A stretch of DNA of 64,000 nucleotides from Caprella mutica (GCA_947561585.1 CANNZV010002565.1:94168-158167); one strand, 5' to 3'. Counted from the stretch's first letter, positions 34,651 to 45,134 are shown. Notes: generated by a model not told the origin, from the sequence alone. Made by a program: numbers and translations.

Positions 34651-34783
34651 TTAGGATAAATTTCTAGTTATCGAACTGTCTCACGTTTTCGATCTTTATA
34701 TGATTTAACATTTTAACTCTTAATTTTTTTCTTGTAGATCGAAAATATGAAACTGGTCGATAACTCAGAACTAACTCTAAATA
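34651..34783. mobile_element. GGGTAAGTT-family MITE
   Basis: Left AGGATAAATTTCTAGTTATC, GAACTGTCTCACGTTTTCG; right GATCGAAAATATGAAACTGG, TCGATAACTCAGAACTAACT. It lies 56 bases inside the putative intron. Confidence 0.75.
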
Positions 34784-34914
34784 AAATATAGTACCCATTT
34801 TATAGAATTCTTTTTATAATAGAGTACAGAAGCTTTATTCTCTCGCTTTATATTCAATTAATAAAAATAATTAATATCAATTATGGAAATAATTTAATTT
34901 ATATGCTGGCACAA

Positions 34915-35010
34915 GGTGGAGTAAAGATGAATAATAAAGATGAATGATAAAGAAGAAATATAAAGATGAATGATAAAATGAATGATAAAGATTAAATGAT
35001 GATAAAGATA
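34915..35010. repeat. Short GATGAATGATAAA repeat tract
   Basis: GATGAATAATAAAGATGAAT, GATAAAGAAGAAATATAAAG and related steps repeat over about 90 bp, imperfect. Confidence 0.75.
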
Positions 35011-35444
35011 ATAAATACGTTTTTCATAAAAAAAGTTTTTTTTACTATATTTTTCCAAATATTAGAAATTTACTGGAGTTATTTTCATTACTTTTCCAAT
35101 TTTTTATGTAAAAAAAATATTATTTCATAGAACATACAATAATACTTGAATAAAAATTAGATTAGAATATATAATGCAATGTACAAAAAAATCAGTACAT
35201 CTTATATGTTAAATAGTAATTATTTATTTATTATTTAAACCCTTTTTTAAATTCACTGGGTTGATTTTAGTTTATTAAGTTTTATGTATTAAATCAAGAT
35301 TTTATATATCAATAATTTGTAAAGCATTATATTTTGTACATTTTCGTCTCGTACTAAATTATTTTTTTAATTATAAACCATAATAAACTAATTCAATTTT
35401 AGGATAGAATAGCAAACTAATCGGAACAATATTGTTTCAGTATT

Positions 35445-35584
35445 GCTACAATATACCCTGGCAGCAATGATTTATCTATGGGATATTGAGGGAATATCCC
35501 AGTCAAGAAATGCTATTTCCTTTGATATTCCCTTAATATCCCAAGAATGGATCCTTGTTGCCAGGGATATAGCAATATTATTAC
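35445..35584. mobile_element. Palindrome at the left of a CAATATTG-repeat element
   Basis: TACCCTGGCAGCAATGATTT, ATGGGATATTGAGGGAATAT on the left pairs with ATATTCCCTTAATATCCCAA, ATCCTTGTTGCCAGGGATAT on the right. It is adjacent to the 22-bp array, and related CCTGGGATATT motifs recur at 39850-39975. Confidence 0.75.
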
Positions 35585-35935
35585 AAAATTGCTTCAATAT
35601 TTTTACAACATTGCATCAATATTGTAAAAATATTGTCACAACATTGTCCCAATATTGTGACAATATTTTAACAATATTGCTACAACATTGTCCCAATATT
35701 GTTACAACATTGTCTCAATATTGTTACAACATTGTCTCAATATTGTTACAACATTGTCCCAATATTATTACAACAATGTCCCAATATTCTGACAATATTG
35801 TAACAATATTATCCAAATATTGTTACAATATTGTGGCAATGTTGTCACAATATTATCCAAATATTGTAACAATATTTTGGCAATGTTGTAACAATATTGT
35901 AACAAAATTGTAACAATCTTGTTCCCTGGAAACAA
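35585..35935. repeat. 22-bp CAATATTG minisatellite, locus 1
   Basis: The unit CAATATTGTTACAACATTGT plus CC repeats about 15 times, becoming degenerate at the right (GTGGCAATGTTGTCAC). It ends at TTGTTCCCTGGAAACA. The same unit in reverse orientation makes the array at 49262-49830. The resulting 156-codon ORF is an artefact. Confidence 0.92.
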
Positions 35936-36254
35936 AGGAACTATTACTTAAATGTCATAAGGGTACAATGACACTTTAATTGCATATAAATCTCAATTAA
36001 GTAATTAAATGATTTTACAATTAAACTGTGCAATATTTCATTATTTACAAATAATTCTATCTGATGTCATCAAAATATTGTCTTTAATTTTTTTCATCGC
36101 AATTTGGTATTAACTTACTAATATATTTTTACATTATATTTGACTAATATACTATACCCCTGCATATCTAGAAAATTATAGTTCATTATTTAGATAATCT
36201 TAAATTTTTGTATTCCATGAGCTTTCAGTAGAACATAAATGCTAGATCATTATG
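35936..36254. other. AT-rich spacer, nothing recognised
   Basis: No gene, RNA or element that I can support. Confidence 0.5.
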
Positions 36255-36480
36255 CTCATTATTTAAATTTCGAAAAATTTGAAAATTTGAAAAATTAAAT
36301 AATTTCGAAAAATTAACCAATTTCGAAAAAGTCATCAAATCTGAAAATATCATCAAATTTGAAAAGTTAAATAAATTGAAAAAATTATTAAATTTGAAAA
36401 GTTATTCAATTTTGAAAAATTATTTAGATTTTAAAAATTAATCAAATTAATTTTGAAATTTTAATTAAATTTTCCAAAAA
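36255..36480. repeat. Degenerate AAATTTGAAAA repeat tract
   Basis: Steps such as AATTTCGAAAAATTAACC and AAATTTGAAAAGTTA recur with a loose period near 20 bp. Old, eroded array. Confidence 0.7.
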
Positions 36481-36929
36481 TCAATTATATTTTCCATGTG
36501 TTCCCGTCTTTATCTCTCAAGTCTTCTGCTAATTTCAATTGGACTCAAGAAGTGCCTCTTTGAAAAACTCTGGATAACAAAGACACAAGTTTGATATGGT
36601 CAAGTACTAGCCACTACAGTAGTGCCATTGTTGTCATCATTGTTATTGCTGTGCCATAAAGATGCTCATTGGGGCAATATAAAGGGTGTACGGTGATAAA
36701 GAAGATATCACCAGAGAGAGAGACAGGGGCTAAGGGAATGAAAGTACTCAGTACCAATTACACTAAGTAAAATAACTAATTAAAAAGAACACAATCGTAA
36801 GTTTGTTGATTAGAAAATAATAATATCAATGGAAATTATTTGGCTTCTATAATTAGCTTCTTATTGGTTGTATATGTTTTATTGGTTTTATTTTACTAGT
36901 TTCAATTACGTTTTTTAATCATTTTTTCC
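36481..36929. other. Unique spacer with a complex patch
   Basis: Positions 36580-36760 are more complex (CACTACAGTAGTGCCATTGT, AAGGGTGTACGGTGATAAAG) than the flanks. No ORF or family recognised. Confidence 0.4.
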
Positions 36930-37270
36930 CAGTTTCATTTTTCCCAGTTTCATTTTTCCTAGTTTCATTTTTTCCTGTCTCATTTTCCTCATTTAATCGT
37001 TATTCGTAGTTTTAATTCCCTCTTTTAATAATTTTCCTAGTTTCATTTTCCTTTTTTAGTCATTTATCCTAGTTTCATTTCTCTCATTTATTCATTTCTC
37101 CCCCATATTAATTTCCTTCATTTAATCAATTTTCCCCAGTTTCATTACCCTAATTTAATTATTTTTCCCTAGTTTCATTTCCCTCATTTAATCAATCTTT
37201 CCCCGTTTCATTACCCTAATTTAATCATTTTTTCCCAGTTTTCATTACCCTCATTTTTCCCATTTCCAGT
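36930..37270. repeat. Degenerate CCCAGTTTCATTT repeat tract
   Basis: CCCAGTTTCATTTTTCC, CCTCATTTAATCATTTTTC and related steps repeat roughly every 35-45 bp with much drift. The plus strand is pyrimidine-rich. Confidence 0.75.
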
Positions 37271-37299
37271 TTTTCCTTTTCATCTCTCTCGCAATTTAA

Positions 37300-37590
37300 A
37301 TTTTTCCCAGCGCCCGATATTTTTCCGGAAGTAATTTTCGTGTCTCCATTTCATTGGCTCTATCCTCAGACACCGTGAGGACGGAAGGGACAGTTTCCGG
37401 TTTAATCCGGTACAGGGGGTTCATAACTGCGTGTCCCGTAACTGGCCCGTGCTGTGCCGCATCTCCGTGACACTCTGGGCCCCATATCTGTCTGGTCCAT
37501 AAGTTATTATTAATATGAGAGGAGAAGGGAAGGTGGATGGATGAAATGCTTTTGGCAGTTGGCACGTCGGGCAGACTGGGATCAATACTG
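37300..37590. other. GC-richer unique island, candidate conserved noncoding element
   Basis: The sequence changes abruptly to complex, CpG-containing DNA: CAGCGCCCGATATTTTTCCG, GAAGTAATTTTCGTGTCTCC, ATTTCATTGGCTCTATCCTC, then CGTGTCCCGTAACTGGCCCG. It has no repeats, and the frames are short (an 89-codon minus frame starts from an ATG at 37565). It contains CCGGAAGT, an ETS-type core. Regulatory function is inference from composition alone. Confidence 0.4.
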
Positions 37591-37594
37591 CATA

Positions 37595-37880
37595 TAGAGA
37601 GAAAGAGAGAGTGTGAGTGGAGAGAGAGTGAGTGGAGAGAGAGAGTGAGTGGAGAGAGAGTGAGTGGAGAGAGAGTGAGTGGAGAGAGAGTGAGTGGAGA
37701 GAGTGTGAGTGGTGAGAGAGTGAGTGTGAGTGGAGAGAGTCTGATTGAAGTGAGTGAGTGGAGAGAGAGTGAGAGAATTAAATGAAGAGGGTGAGTGAAG
37801 AGGGAAACTGAGTGGATAAAGAGAGTGATAAAAGAGGGAGGGAGAGAGAGAGAGAGAGTGGTAAAAGAGGAAGTGCTTGA
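37595..37880. repeat. GAGA-rich simple repeat
   Basis: GTGAGTGGAGAGAGAGTGAG repeats irregularly, with a pure AG run around 37845. It is purine-only on the plus strand. In arthropods GAGA tracts can bind GAGA-factor-like proteins, which is a general possibility rather than something shown here. Confidence 0.88.
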
Positions 37881-38180
37881 GTGAGAAGAGATTTATTCAA
37901 TAGCGTGACAAAATATTTTTCACAAGTCTACGGTAAACACTAAGAATATTTCATTTACTCTCTTCAAAATTCATAAATAGGAAAAATACAATACACAATT
38001 TTCTACTCTGTATAATTAAATATTCTTCTTCAGTTATTGTCTTTTTATGCAAGCTTTCATTTACTAAATTTATGTCTCTGCGAGTAAAGTAAATGATGAC
38101 CAAACAATTCATTTCATAATGCTTTAAATTCACATGGAAAATGCTGACCACATGCATTTCAGTAACGAGTTTTGCTGAGA
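37881..38180. other. AT-rich spacer, nothing recognised
   Basis: A 68-codon minus frame (37951-38157) has no recognisable feature. Confidence 0.45.
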
Positions 38181-39421
38181 CATTGCAGTTGAAAATAAAT
38201 GTGAGTTAGAAGTTGCAGTTGAAAATAAATGTGAGTTAGACGTTTCAGTTGAAAATAAATGTGAGTTAGAAGTTACAATTAAAAATAAATGTGAGTTAGA
38301 AGTTACAATTGAAAATAAATGTGAGTTAGAAGTTACAATTGAAAATAAATGTGAGTTAGAAGTTACAATTGAAAATAAATGTGAGTTAGACGTTTCAGTT
38401 GAAAATAAATGTGAGTTAGACGTTTCAGTTGAAAATAAATGTGAGTTAGAAGTTACAATTAAAAATAAATGTGAGTTAGAAGTTACAATTGAAAATAAAT
38501 GTGAGTTAGAAGTTACAATTGAAAATAAATGTGAGTTAGAAGTTACAATTGAAAATAAATGTGAGTTAGACGTTTCAGTTGAAAATAAATGTGAGTTAGA
38601 CGTTTCAGTTGAAAATAAATGTGAGTTAGAAGTTGCAGTTGAAAATAAATGTGAGTTAGACGTTTCAGTTGAAAATAAATGTGAGTTAGAAGTTGCAGTT
38701 GAAAATAAATGTGAGTTAGAAGTTGCAGTTGAAAATAAATGTGAGTTAGACGTTGCAGTTGAAAATAAATGTGAGTTAGACGTTGCAGTTAAAAATAAAT
38801 GTGAGTTAGAAGTTGCAGTTGAAAATAAATGTGAGTTAGAAGTTGCAGTTGAAAATAAATGTGAGTTAGAAGTTGCAGTTGAAAATAAATGTGAGTTAGA
38901 AGTTGCAGTTGAAAATAAATGTGAGTTAGACGTTGCAGTTGAAAATAAATGTGAGTTAGACGTTGCAGTTGAAAATAAATGTGAGTTAGACGTTGCAGTT
39001 GAAAATAAATGTGAGTTAGACGTTGCAGTTAAAAATAAATGTGAGTTAGAAGTTGCAGTTGAAAATAAATGTGAGTTAGAAGTTGCAGTTGAAAATAAAT
39101 GTGAGTTAGAAGTTGCAGTTGAAAATAAATGTGAGTTAGAAGTTGCAGTTGAAAATAAATGTGAGTTAGACGTTGCAGTTGAAAATAAATGTGAGTTAGA
39201 CGTTGCAGTTGAAAATAAATGTGAGTTAGACGTTGCAGTTAAAAATAAATGTGAGTTAGAAGTTGCAGTTGAAAATAAATGTGAGTTAGAAGTTGCAGTT
39301 GAAAATAAATGTGAGTTAGACGTTGCAGTTGAAAATAAATGTGAGTTAGACGTTGCAGTTGAAAATAAATGTGAGTTAGACGTTGGAGTTGAAAATAAAT
39401 GTGAGTTAGAAGTTGCAATTT
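38181..39421. repeat. 30-bp minisatellite, about 41 copies
   Basis: The unit is GAAAATAAATGTGAGTTAGA, AGTTGCAGTT, with AGTTACAATT, CGTTTCAGTT and CGTTGCAGTT variants. The left half is dominated by TTACAATT and TTTCAGTT, the right half by TTGCAGTT. A marker variant (AAAAATAAAT) at 38791, 39031 and 39241 spaces blocks of eight and seven units, showing higher-order duplication. Confidence 0.95.
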
Positions 39422-39849
39422 AATTGTGTTTTTTATAGACATTATTTATTTGAAAGAATAAGTTATTTATTTAGAAATAAAAATATTGATAATTTCAATT
39501 ATAAATTTAATATCTTTTAAATTATTCAATAAATTTGTTATTTTAGGATGAAATTATTTATTGACATCATTTGTTTCATTGAAAATAATTGGATTGATTA
39601 GAATTTAAAAAAATCTTATTCAATTTTTATATTTTATTAAATTAATTTTATTCACAAAAATGACTCAATTTTAATTATTTAGTAAATTTAAATTTTTCTC
39701 AAATTGAACCGGAAAATGAATTCAAATTCCTAATAAATATTTTCCCTTCATTTCAAATTTTAATAATAACATGGTTCAATAATTGAACTTGATTTGGTTC
39801 CATGAATGAGTTACCATCATTTTTATTTGCTTTCTATCTATTTATTTTC
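39422..39849. other. AT-rich spacer, nothing recognised
   Basis: No gene, RNA or element that I can support. Confidence 0.5.
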
Positions 39850-39975
39850 CCTTTATATCCCAGGAAATAATCCTTCTTGCCTGGGATATTATCTTACTAT
39901 CCCAGGAATTAAGCCTTCTTGCCTGGGATATTCTCTCAATATCCTATGAATAAATTCTCCTTTCCTGGGCTATAA
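39850..39975. repeat. CCCAGGAA / CCTGGGATATT palindromic repeat
   Basis: ATATCCCAGGAAATAATCCT, TCTTGCCTGGGATATT and two diverged copies follow in tandem. The motif is shared with the palindrome at 35445-35584, so this is probably a relic of the same element family. Confidence 0.65.
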
Positions 39976-40033
39976 CTGGTACACCGTTCACTGCCTATTC
40001 TAAAATAACATGTCGTTATCCTTTAAGGTCAGA

Positions 40034-40051
40034 GGGGGGAGGGGGAGGGGG
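40034..40051 (+). other. G-run cluster, possible G-quadruplex
   Basis: Runs of six, five and five G separated by single A bases. It stands out in AT-rich DNA. Confidence 0.6.
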
Positions 40052-40118
40052 TATTTTGATTTGTAGTCACAAGAAATAGCAATTAGAGAGAATTATGACG
40101 ACACACACTTTGACTTGT

Positions 40119-40135
40119 CAGCTCCCTCTGGTGGC
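40119..40135 (-). promoter_or_regulatory. CTCF-like motif
   Basis: The minus strand reads GCCACCAGAGGGAGCTG, one base away from the bilaterian CTCF core CCACCAGAGGGCG. It is a single isolated match, so chance or a repeat-derived match is possible. Confidence 0.25.
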
Positions 40136-40445
40136 GTGGTTTAACAGTATTATCTTTAGTAAGTTAGTTAGTGTACATCATACTTAGTTAAATAATTTAG
40201 AATTACAGAAATTCATTTGTGACAGAAAAAATGAAACAGGTAAAATGCAGGCAATGCTGTAACTATAAGCACTCATTACACTGTGATTATTATCTGTTAG
40301 TTATAGTTATTTATTATAAGATAGTGTATATATATGGAAGAGAGAAGCAACATATTATAAATGCTAATTACTTTTTGAAGATTTCAACCTATGTCGTCTC
40401 AGAGCTATTCAATACAAATTCTTCGAACATATATAGTTATTGTAT

Positions 40446-40838
40446 AGCAGTATCACAGATACAGCTTATTCCTTATCACAGATACAATCTACTTTGTATC
40501 ACAGATACAATATACTCTGAATCACAGATACAGCTTATTATGTATCATAGATACAATCTACTCTGTATTACAGATACAGCTTATTCTTAATCACAGATAT
40601 AATCTATTCTGTATCACAGATACAATATACTCTGTATCACAGATACAGCTTATTCCTTATCACAGATACAATTTATTCTGTATCACAGATACAGCTTTTT
40701 CCTTATCACAGATACAATTTATTCTGTATTACAGATACAATATACTCTGTATCACAGATACAGCTTATTCCTTATCACAGATACAATATACTCTGTATCC
40801 CAGATACAATATACTCTGTATCACAGATGCAGCCTATT
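40446..40838. repeat. 22/23-bp minisatellite, about 17 copies
   Basis: The unit is TATCACAGATACAATATACT, CTG, with CAGCTTATTCCT variants alternating, hinting at a dimeric or trimeric super-unit. Confidence 0.9.
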
Positions 40839-41164
40839 CTAAATATATACTGATGGCTTTACAATTTAATACTTGGTATAACATTTAACTATGATGATAG
40901 TTGAATTAACATTTTCAATTGAAATGATAAGTTTCACTACTTAGCTCACTTTGATAATCGATAAAGTATTTGAGTGGAAAGCTGCATCTGTATGCAATGT
41001 AGTTTATAAAGAATGTCTTATATTACGAGACTAATTGAAGAGTTGCAGATGAATAACTATTTAAAGACACATCAGTTATTTAAGTTTCTTCTATTGAATG
41101 ATTAGTGTTCAGTTTCACAATAATATTATCTCTTATAATGAATCTAAGCAGCTGATATTATTTC
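40839..41164. other. AT-rich spacer, nothing recognised
   Basis: No gene, RNA or element that I can support. Confidence 0.5.
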
Positions 41165-41356
41165 AATTAATGGTTTGTGTCTGTCTGTCCGTCTCACTAA
41201 ATTATTCTGATATCAGTTCAATAAATGGTTTTAATAACTAAATTGAATATTATTTTATTAAATTGAAAATATTGGAGTAAAAGTAACATAAATTGAACTA
41301 CCGTCAGTGTCATAAAATTGATATACTGAAAATACCGTTATTTTTGACGGCACGCG
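41165..41356 (-). repeat. Dispersed repeat family D, copy 3
   Basis: It reads TGGTTTGTGTCTGTCTGTCC, GTCTCACTAAATTATTCTGA, TATCAGTTCAATAAATGGTT, and at the far end AATACCGTTATTTTTGACGG. It is the reverse complement of copy 2 (25521-25755) through its length, with scattered differences. Confidence 0.75.
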
Positions 41357-41697
41357 TTCGCTTGTGATATTTATTAAAGCTTTCGATGTCAGAATACCTT
41401 TGATATTTGAAAAGAATAAAGGTTTAGCATGTTAGTATTTCTTGTAAAGATGATATGCCAGGCCATTGCAGAAAATTTCTTCATTGAATGAGTTATAACA
41501 CAGCAAATTCATTCATAAAATAAGTGATAGGCACTTAATTTATATGTAAAACAATTGTTGAAATGATGAACATGAATAGCAAATTGATTTAATAAATTTA
41601 TTATAATTATTACTATTATGAATAAATTTTAATAATTTTAAGAAAATATAATAACGAAGAAAATATAGTAACTATAATAAATATAATAACAACGACG
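41357..41697. other. AT-rich spacer, nothing recognised
   Basis: No gene, RNA or element that I can support. Confidence 0.5.
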
Positions 41698-41932
41698 TAT
41701 AGGGTAAATTATGAATTATCGGTTGGTTTCACATCTTCGGTCATATAAGAAAAAATGGTTCTGTAATTATTATATAATAATTATTTTAATTTGTGGATTC
41801 TAATAACAATAAAAATAAAATAAGGTATCATGGGTACCAATAAAATAAAAAATGAATACATATCTTTATATAGATTTTCTTATGTGACCGAAGACGTGGA
41901 ACTGACCGATAATTCGTAACTTACCCTAACAC
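41698..41932. mobile_element. GGGTAAGTT-family MITE, full copy
   Basis: Left ATAGGGTAAATTATGAATTA, TCGGTTGGTTTCACATCTTC; right CTTATGTGACCGAAGACGTG, CCGATAATTCGTAACTTACC, CTA. The core contains GGTATCATGGGTACC. Confidence 0.88.
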
Positions 41933-41980
41933 CTGAAGGTTGAAAAAATGACTGCTATTATTCGATAGGCAGCTTCGCCT

Positions 41981-42190
41981 CCCCCCCCCCCTCCCCCCCC
42001 CCTCTATTCTCATCGGGAAACACCTGCGCCCCCCAATCCCGAGATATGAATCGGCCGCTTCGTTAGCGGGCATTGACGGCCATCAGCGACGCTGGCGGCG
42101 GGCACAAAAGACCGTAACGATGACGTATGAGAGGACAAACTGCTAGGAACGACAGGACTTGAATGAAGATGAATGGTGCGTGTGGGGGAA
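41981..42190. other. Poly-C run and GC-rich unique island
   Basis: Eleven C, one T and ten C (41981-42002) precede CATCGGGAAACACCTGCGCC, then GAATCGGCCGCTTCGTTAGC, GGGCATTGACGGCCATCAGC, GACGCTGGCGGCGGGCAC. It is the most GC- and CpG-rich patch of the window and is not repetitive. No clear ORF. Candidate conserved noncoding or regulatory DNA, by composition only. Confidence 0.4.
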
Positions 42191-42204
42191 GGGGTGATAA
42201 GAAA

Positions 42205-42622
42205 TGATAAGACTGGTAACTGATAATGCTGATAATGCTGATAAGACTGATAACTGATAAGACTGGTTACTGATAAGACTGATAACTGATAAGACTGATA
42301 ACTGATAAGACTGATAACTGATAAGACTGGTAACTGATAAGACTGATAAGACTGATAAATGATAAGACTGGTAACTGATAAGACTGATAACTGATAAGAC
42401 TGATAACTGATAAGACTAGTAACTGATAAGACTGGTAAGACTGATAAGACTGGTAACTGATAAGACTGGTAACTGATAATGCTGATAAGACTGATAATGC
42501 TGATAATGCTGATAAGACTGATAATGCTGATAAGACTGATAACTGATAAGACTGATAACTGATAAGACTGGTAACTGATAAGACTGGTAACTGATAAGAC
42601 TGATAACTGATAAGACTGATAG
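42205..42622. repeat. 16-bp GATAAGACTGATAACT repeat
   Basis: GATAAGACTGGTAACT and GATAAGACTGATAACT steps mixed with 9-bp GATAAGACT and GATAATGCT steps. Irregular register shows slippage in 7- and 9-bp parts. Confidence 0.92.
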
Positions 42623-42719
42623 TTGCTTTCTCTCTGTCTTTGACTCGTTGGTTCCCCTTTAAGATTTAAAATCTACGAGGGTGAGAGAAGGTAATTTATC
42701 AGAGAAACTTCACCTTCTG

Positions 42720-42875
42720 AAGATAAGGTGAATGAGATAAGGTGAATGAGGTAAGGTGAATGAGTTAAGGTGAATGAGGTAAAGTGAATGAGGTAAGGAA
42801 AATGAGATAAGGTGAATGATATAAGGTGAATGAGATAAGGTGAATGAGGTAAGGTGAATGAGATAAGGTGACTCG
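42720..42875. repeat. 14-bp minisatellite, about 11 copies
   Basis: The unit is ATAAGGTGAATGAG with GTAAGG variants. The minus-strand frame (SPYLIHLTSF-type) is an artefact. Confidence 0.93.
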
Positions 42876-43158
42876 GTATAGGGGTTATAAAAACTATATA
42901 AAATGATGTAAAGGCTATTATAGTACAGTAAGTATATAATCACTCACTTCATTTTAATTATCATTTTTGTTTATATTTCATATTGATTTTTTTCTTTGAA
43001 TTTGATTAATAAAATTTGTATAAGAGTTTTAATCTTCAGTTTAGAATAAGAATATACATAACCTTTATTTTATTATCATTAAAAAACAGTAGTTTTTATT
43101 TGATTAACAAAGTAACTTTATCAAATATAGTTTAAATTGTTTTACCATGTTTTACATC

Positions 43159-44195
43159 TAGGGTAAGCTACGAATTGACGGACCATTCCACGTTTCCGAT
43201 CAAATATTATTAAATTATACAATTGTGATTAAATTATATAATTGTGATTAAATTCTATAATTGTGATTAAATTATATAATTGTGATTAAATTATATACTT
43301 TTGATTAAATTATATACTTTTGATTAAATTATATACTTTTGATTAAATTATATACTTTTGATTAAATTATATACTTTTGATTAAATTATATACTTTTGAT
43401 TAAATTATATACTTTTGATTAAATTATATAATTGTGATTAAATTCTATAATTGTGATTAAATTATATAATTGTGATTAAATTATATAATTGTGATTAAAT
43501 TCTATAATTGTGATTAAATTATATAATTGTTATTACATTATATAATTGTGATTAAATTCTATAATTGTGATTAAATTCTATAATTGTGATTAAATTATAC
43601 AATTGTGATTAAATTCTATAATTGTGATTAAATTCTATAATTGTGATTAAATTATATAATTGTGATTAAATTATATAATTGTGATTAAATTATATAATTG
43701 TGATTAAATTATATAATTGTGATTAAATTCTATAATTGTGATTAAATTCTATAATTGTGATTAAATTATATAATTGTGATTAAATTATATAATTGTGATT
43801 AAATTATATAATTGTGATTAAATTATATAATTGTGATTAAATTATATAATTATGATTAAATTATATAATTGTGATTAAATTATATAATTGTGATTAAATT
43901 CTATAATTGTGATTAAATTATATAATTGTGATTAAATTCTATAATTGTGATTAAATTATACAATTGTGATTAAATTATATAATTGTGATTAAATTCTATA
44001 ATTGTGATTAAATTATATAATTATGATTAAATTATATAATTGTGATTAAATTATATAATTGTGATTAAATTATATAATTGTGATTAAATTATATAATTGT
44101 GTATAAATTTTCAGTTTGTATTATAGTTATTTTATACTTTTTTCTGATGTGATCGTATATGTTAAACCGTCCAATAATTAGGAGTTTACCCTATA
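43159..44195. mobile_element. GGGTAAGTT-family MITE whose interior is a tandem array
   Basis: The left arm TAGGGTAAGCTACGAATTGA, CGGACCATTCCACGTTTCCG and right arm TGATGTGATCGTATATGTTA, AACCGTCCAATAATTAGGAG, TTTACCCTA are the ends of one family member, flanked by TA. Between them sits the 19-bp array (43207-44105). Typical family members are 120-240 bp; this one is about 1 kb. Confidence 0.85.
43207..44105. repeat. 19-bp minisatellite inside a MITE, about 47 copies
   Basis: The unit is ATTGTGATTAAATTATATA with TTCTATA and CTTTTGATT variants. Seven or eight CTTTTGATT units cluster at 43295-43410, a local amplification. Confidence 0.95.
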
Positions 44196-44286
44196 GATAT
44201 ATTGATTGTAGATTTATATGCGTTATGTAAGTTAACAAATACGCTTTGAATTTGTTTACAGAAATATTAATAGAAATAAATTTGAA

Positions 44287-44650
44287 AAAAATATAAAAAT
44301 ATAATAATGAACAATACTATATATAAATATAAACAAAAATATAAAAATATAATAATGAACAATACTATATATAAATATAAACAAAAATATAAAAATATAA
44401 TAATGAACAATAATGTAAATAAATATAAACAAAAATATAAAAATATAATAATGGACAATAATATATATAAATATAAACAAAAATATAAAAATATAATAAT
44501 GAACAATAATATATATAAATATAAACAAAAATATAGAAATATAATAATGAACAATAATATAAATAAATATAAACAAAAATATAAAAATATAATAATGAAC
44601 AGTAATATAAATAAATTTAAAAATAACAATAGTATAAATAAATATATACA
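44287..44650. repeat. 48-bp AT-rich minisatellite, about 7 copies
   Basis: The unit is GAACAATACTATATATAAAT, ATAAACAAAAATATAAAAAT, ATAATAAT. As 48 is a multiple of three, frames stay open on both strands; the ORFs are artefacts. Confidence 0.93.
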
Positions 44651-44827
44651 AATACAATGATATTAATAAATATAAACAATTATTTAATATTAACATTTTT
44701 TCTTGTTCTCTCCACAATGAATACATTTTAAAATACATATTTTTTTAATAATAATTAACCTTTTGAAATTTTCATCCAGGATTTAACTAGCATCTGGTAG
44801 CTGAAACATTACTATAACCTATCTATT

Positions 44828-45083
44828 ATTAATATAGTGAACTTATTTATAATTAATATAGTGAACTTATTTGTAATTAATATAATGAACTTATCTATAA
44901 TTAATATAGTGAACTTATTTATAATTAATATAATGAACTCATTTATAATTAATATGATGAACTTATTTATAATTGATATAATGAACTTATTTATAATTAA
45001 TATAATGAACTCATTTATAATTAATATGATGAACTTATTTATAATTAATATAATGAACTCATTTATAATTAATATAATGTATT
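44828..45083. repeat. 24-bp minisatellite, about 10 copies
   Basis: The unit is AATGAACTTATTTATAATTA, ATAT. It ends about 25 bases before a candidate splice acceptor (45107). The plus-strand INIMNLFI frame is an artefact. Confidence 0.93.
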
Positions 45084-45107
45084 AGGTTTATTAAGAATTA
45101 TTTTCAG

Positions 45108-45134
45108 GGTCCTTCCAAGTTGGCGACGTATCAG
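45108..45134 (+). CDS. Candidate 27-nt microexon
   Basis: TTATTTTCAG at 45098-45107 is a good acceptor, followed by nine codons reading GPSKLATYQ, then CAG and GTACGG, a usable donor at 45135. It is in phase 0 at both ends, as needed to continue from the exon at 34515. Local composition is less AT-rich than its flanks. Read through, the frame stops two codons later (VR then TGA), so the alternative is a short 38-residue product. No homology is recognised and joining to 34595 is inference. Confidence 0.35.

Larger units (their letters stand above)
34596..45107 (+). other. Putative long intron filled with repeats
   Basis: From the donor at 34596 to the AG at 45107 preceding a 27-nt in-phase candidate exon. 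It holds MITEs, at least ten tandem arrays and two GC-richer islands. This is an inference from the splice signals at both ends only. Confidence 0.3.

Noticed and set aside
35443..35913. 156-codon ORF
   Set aside because: Mostly CAATATTG repeat; its N-terminal part lies in a transposon-like palindrome.
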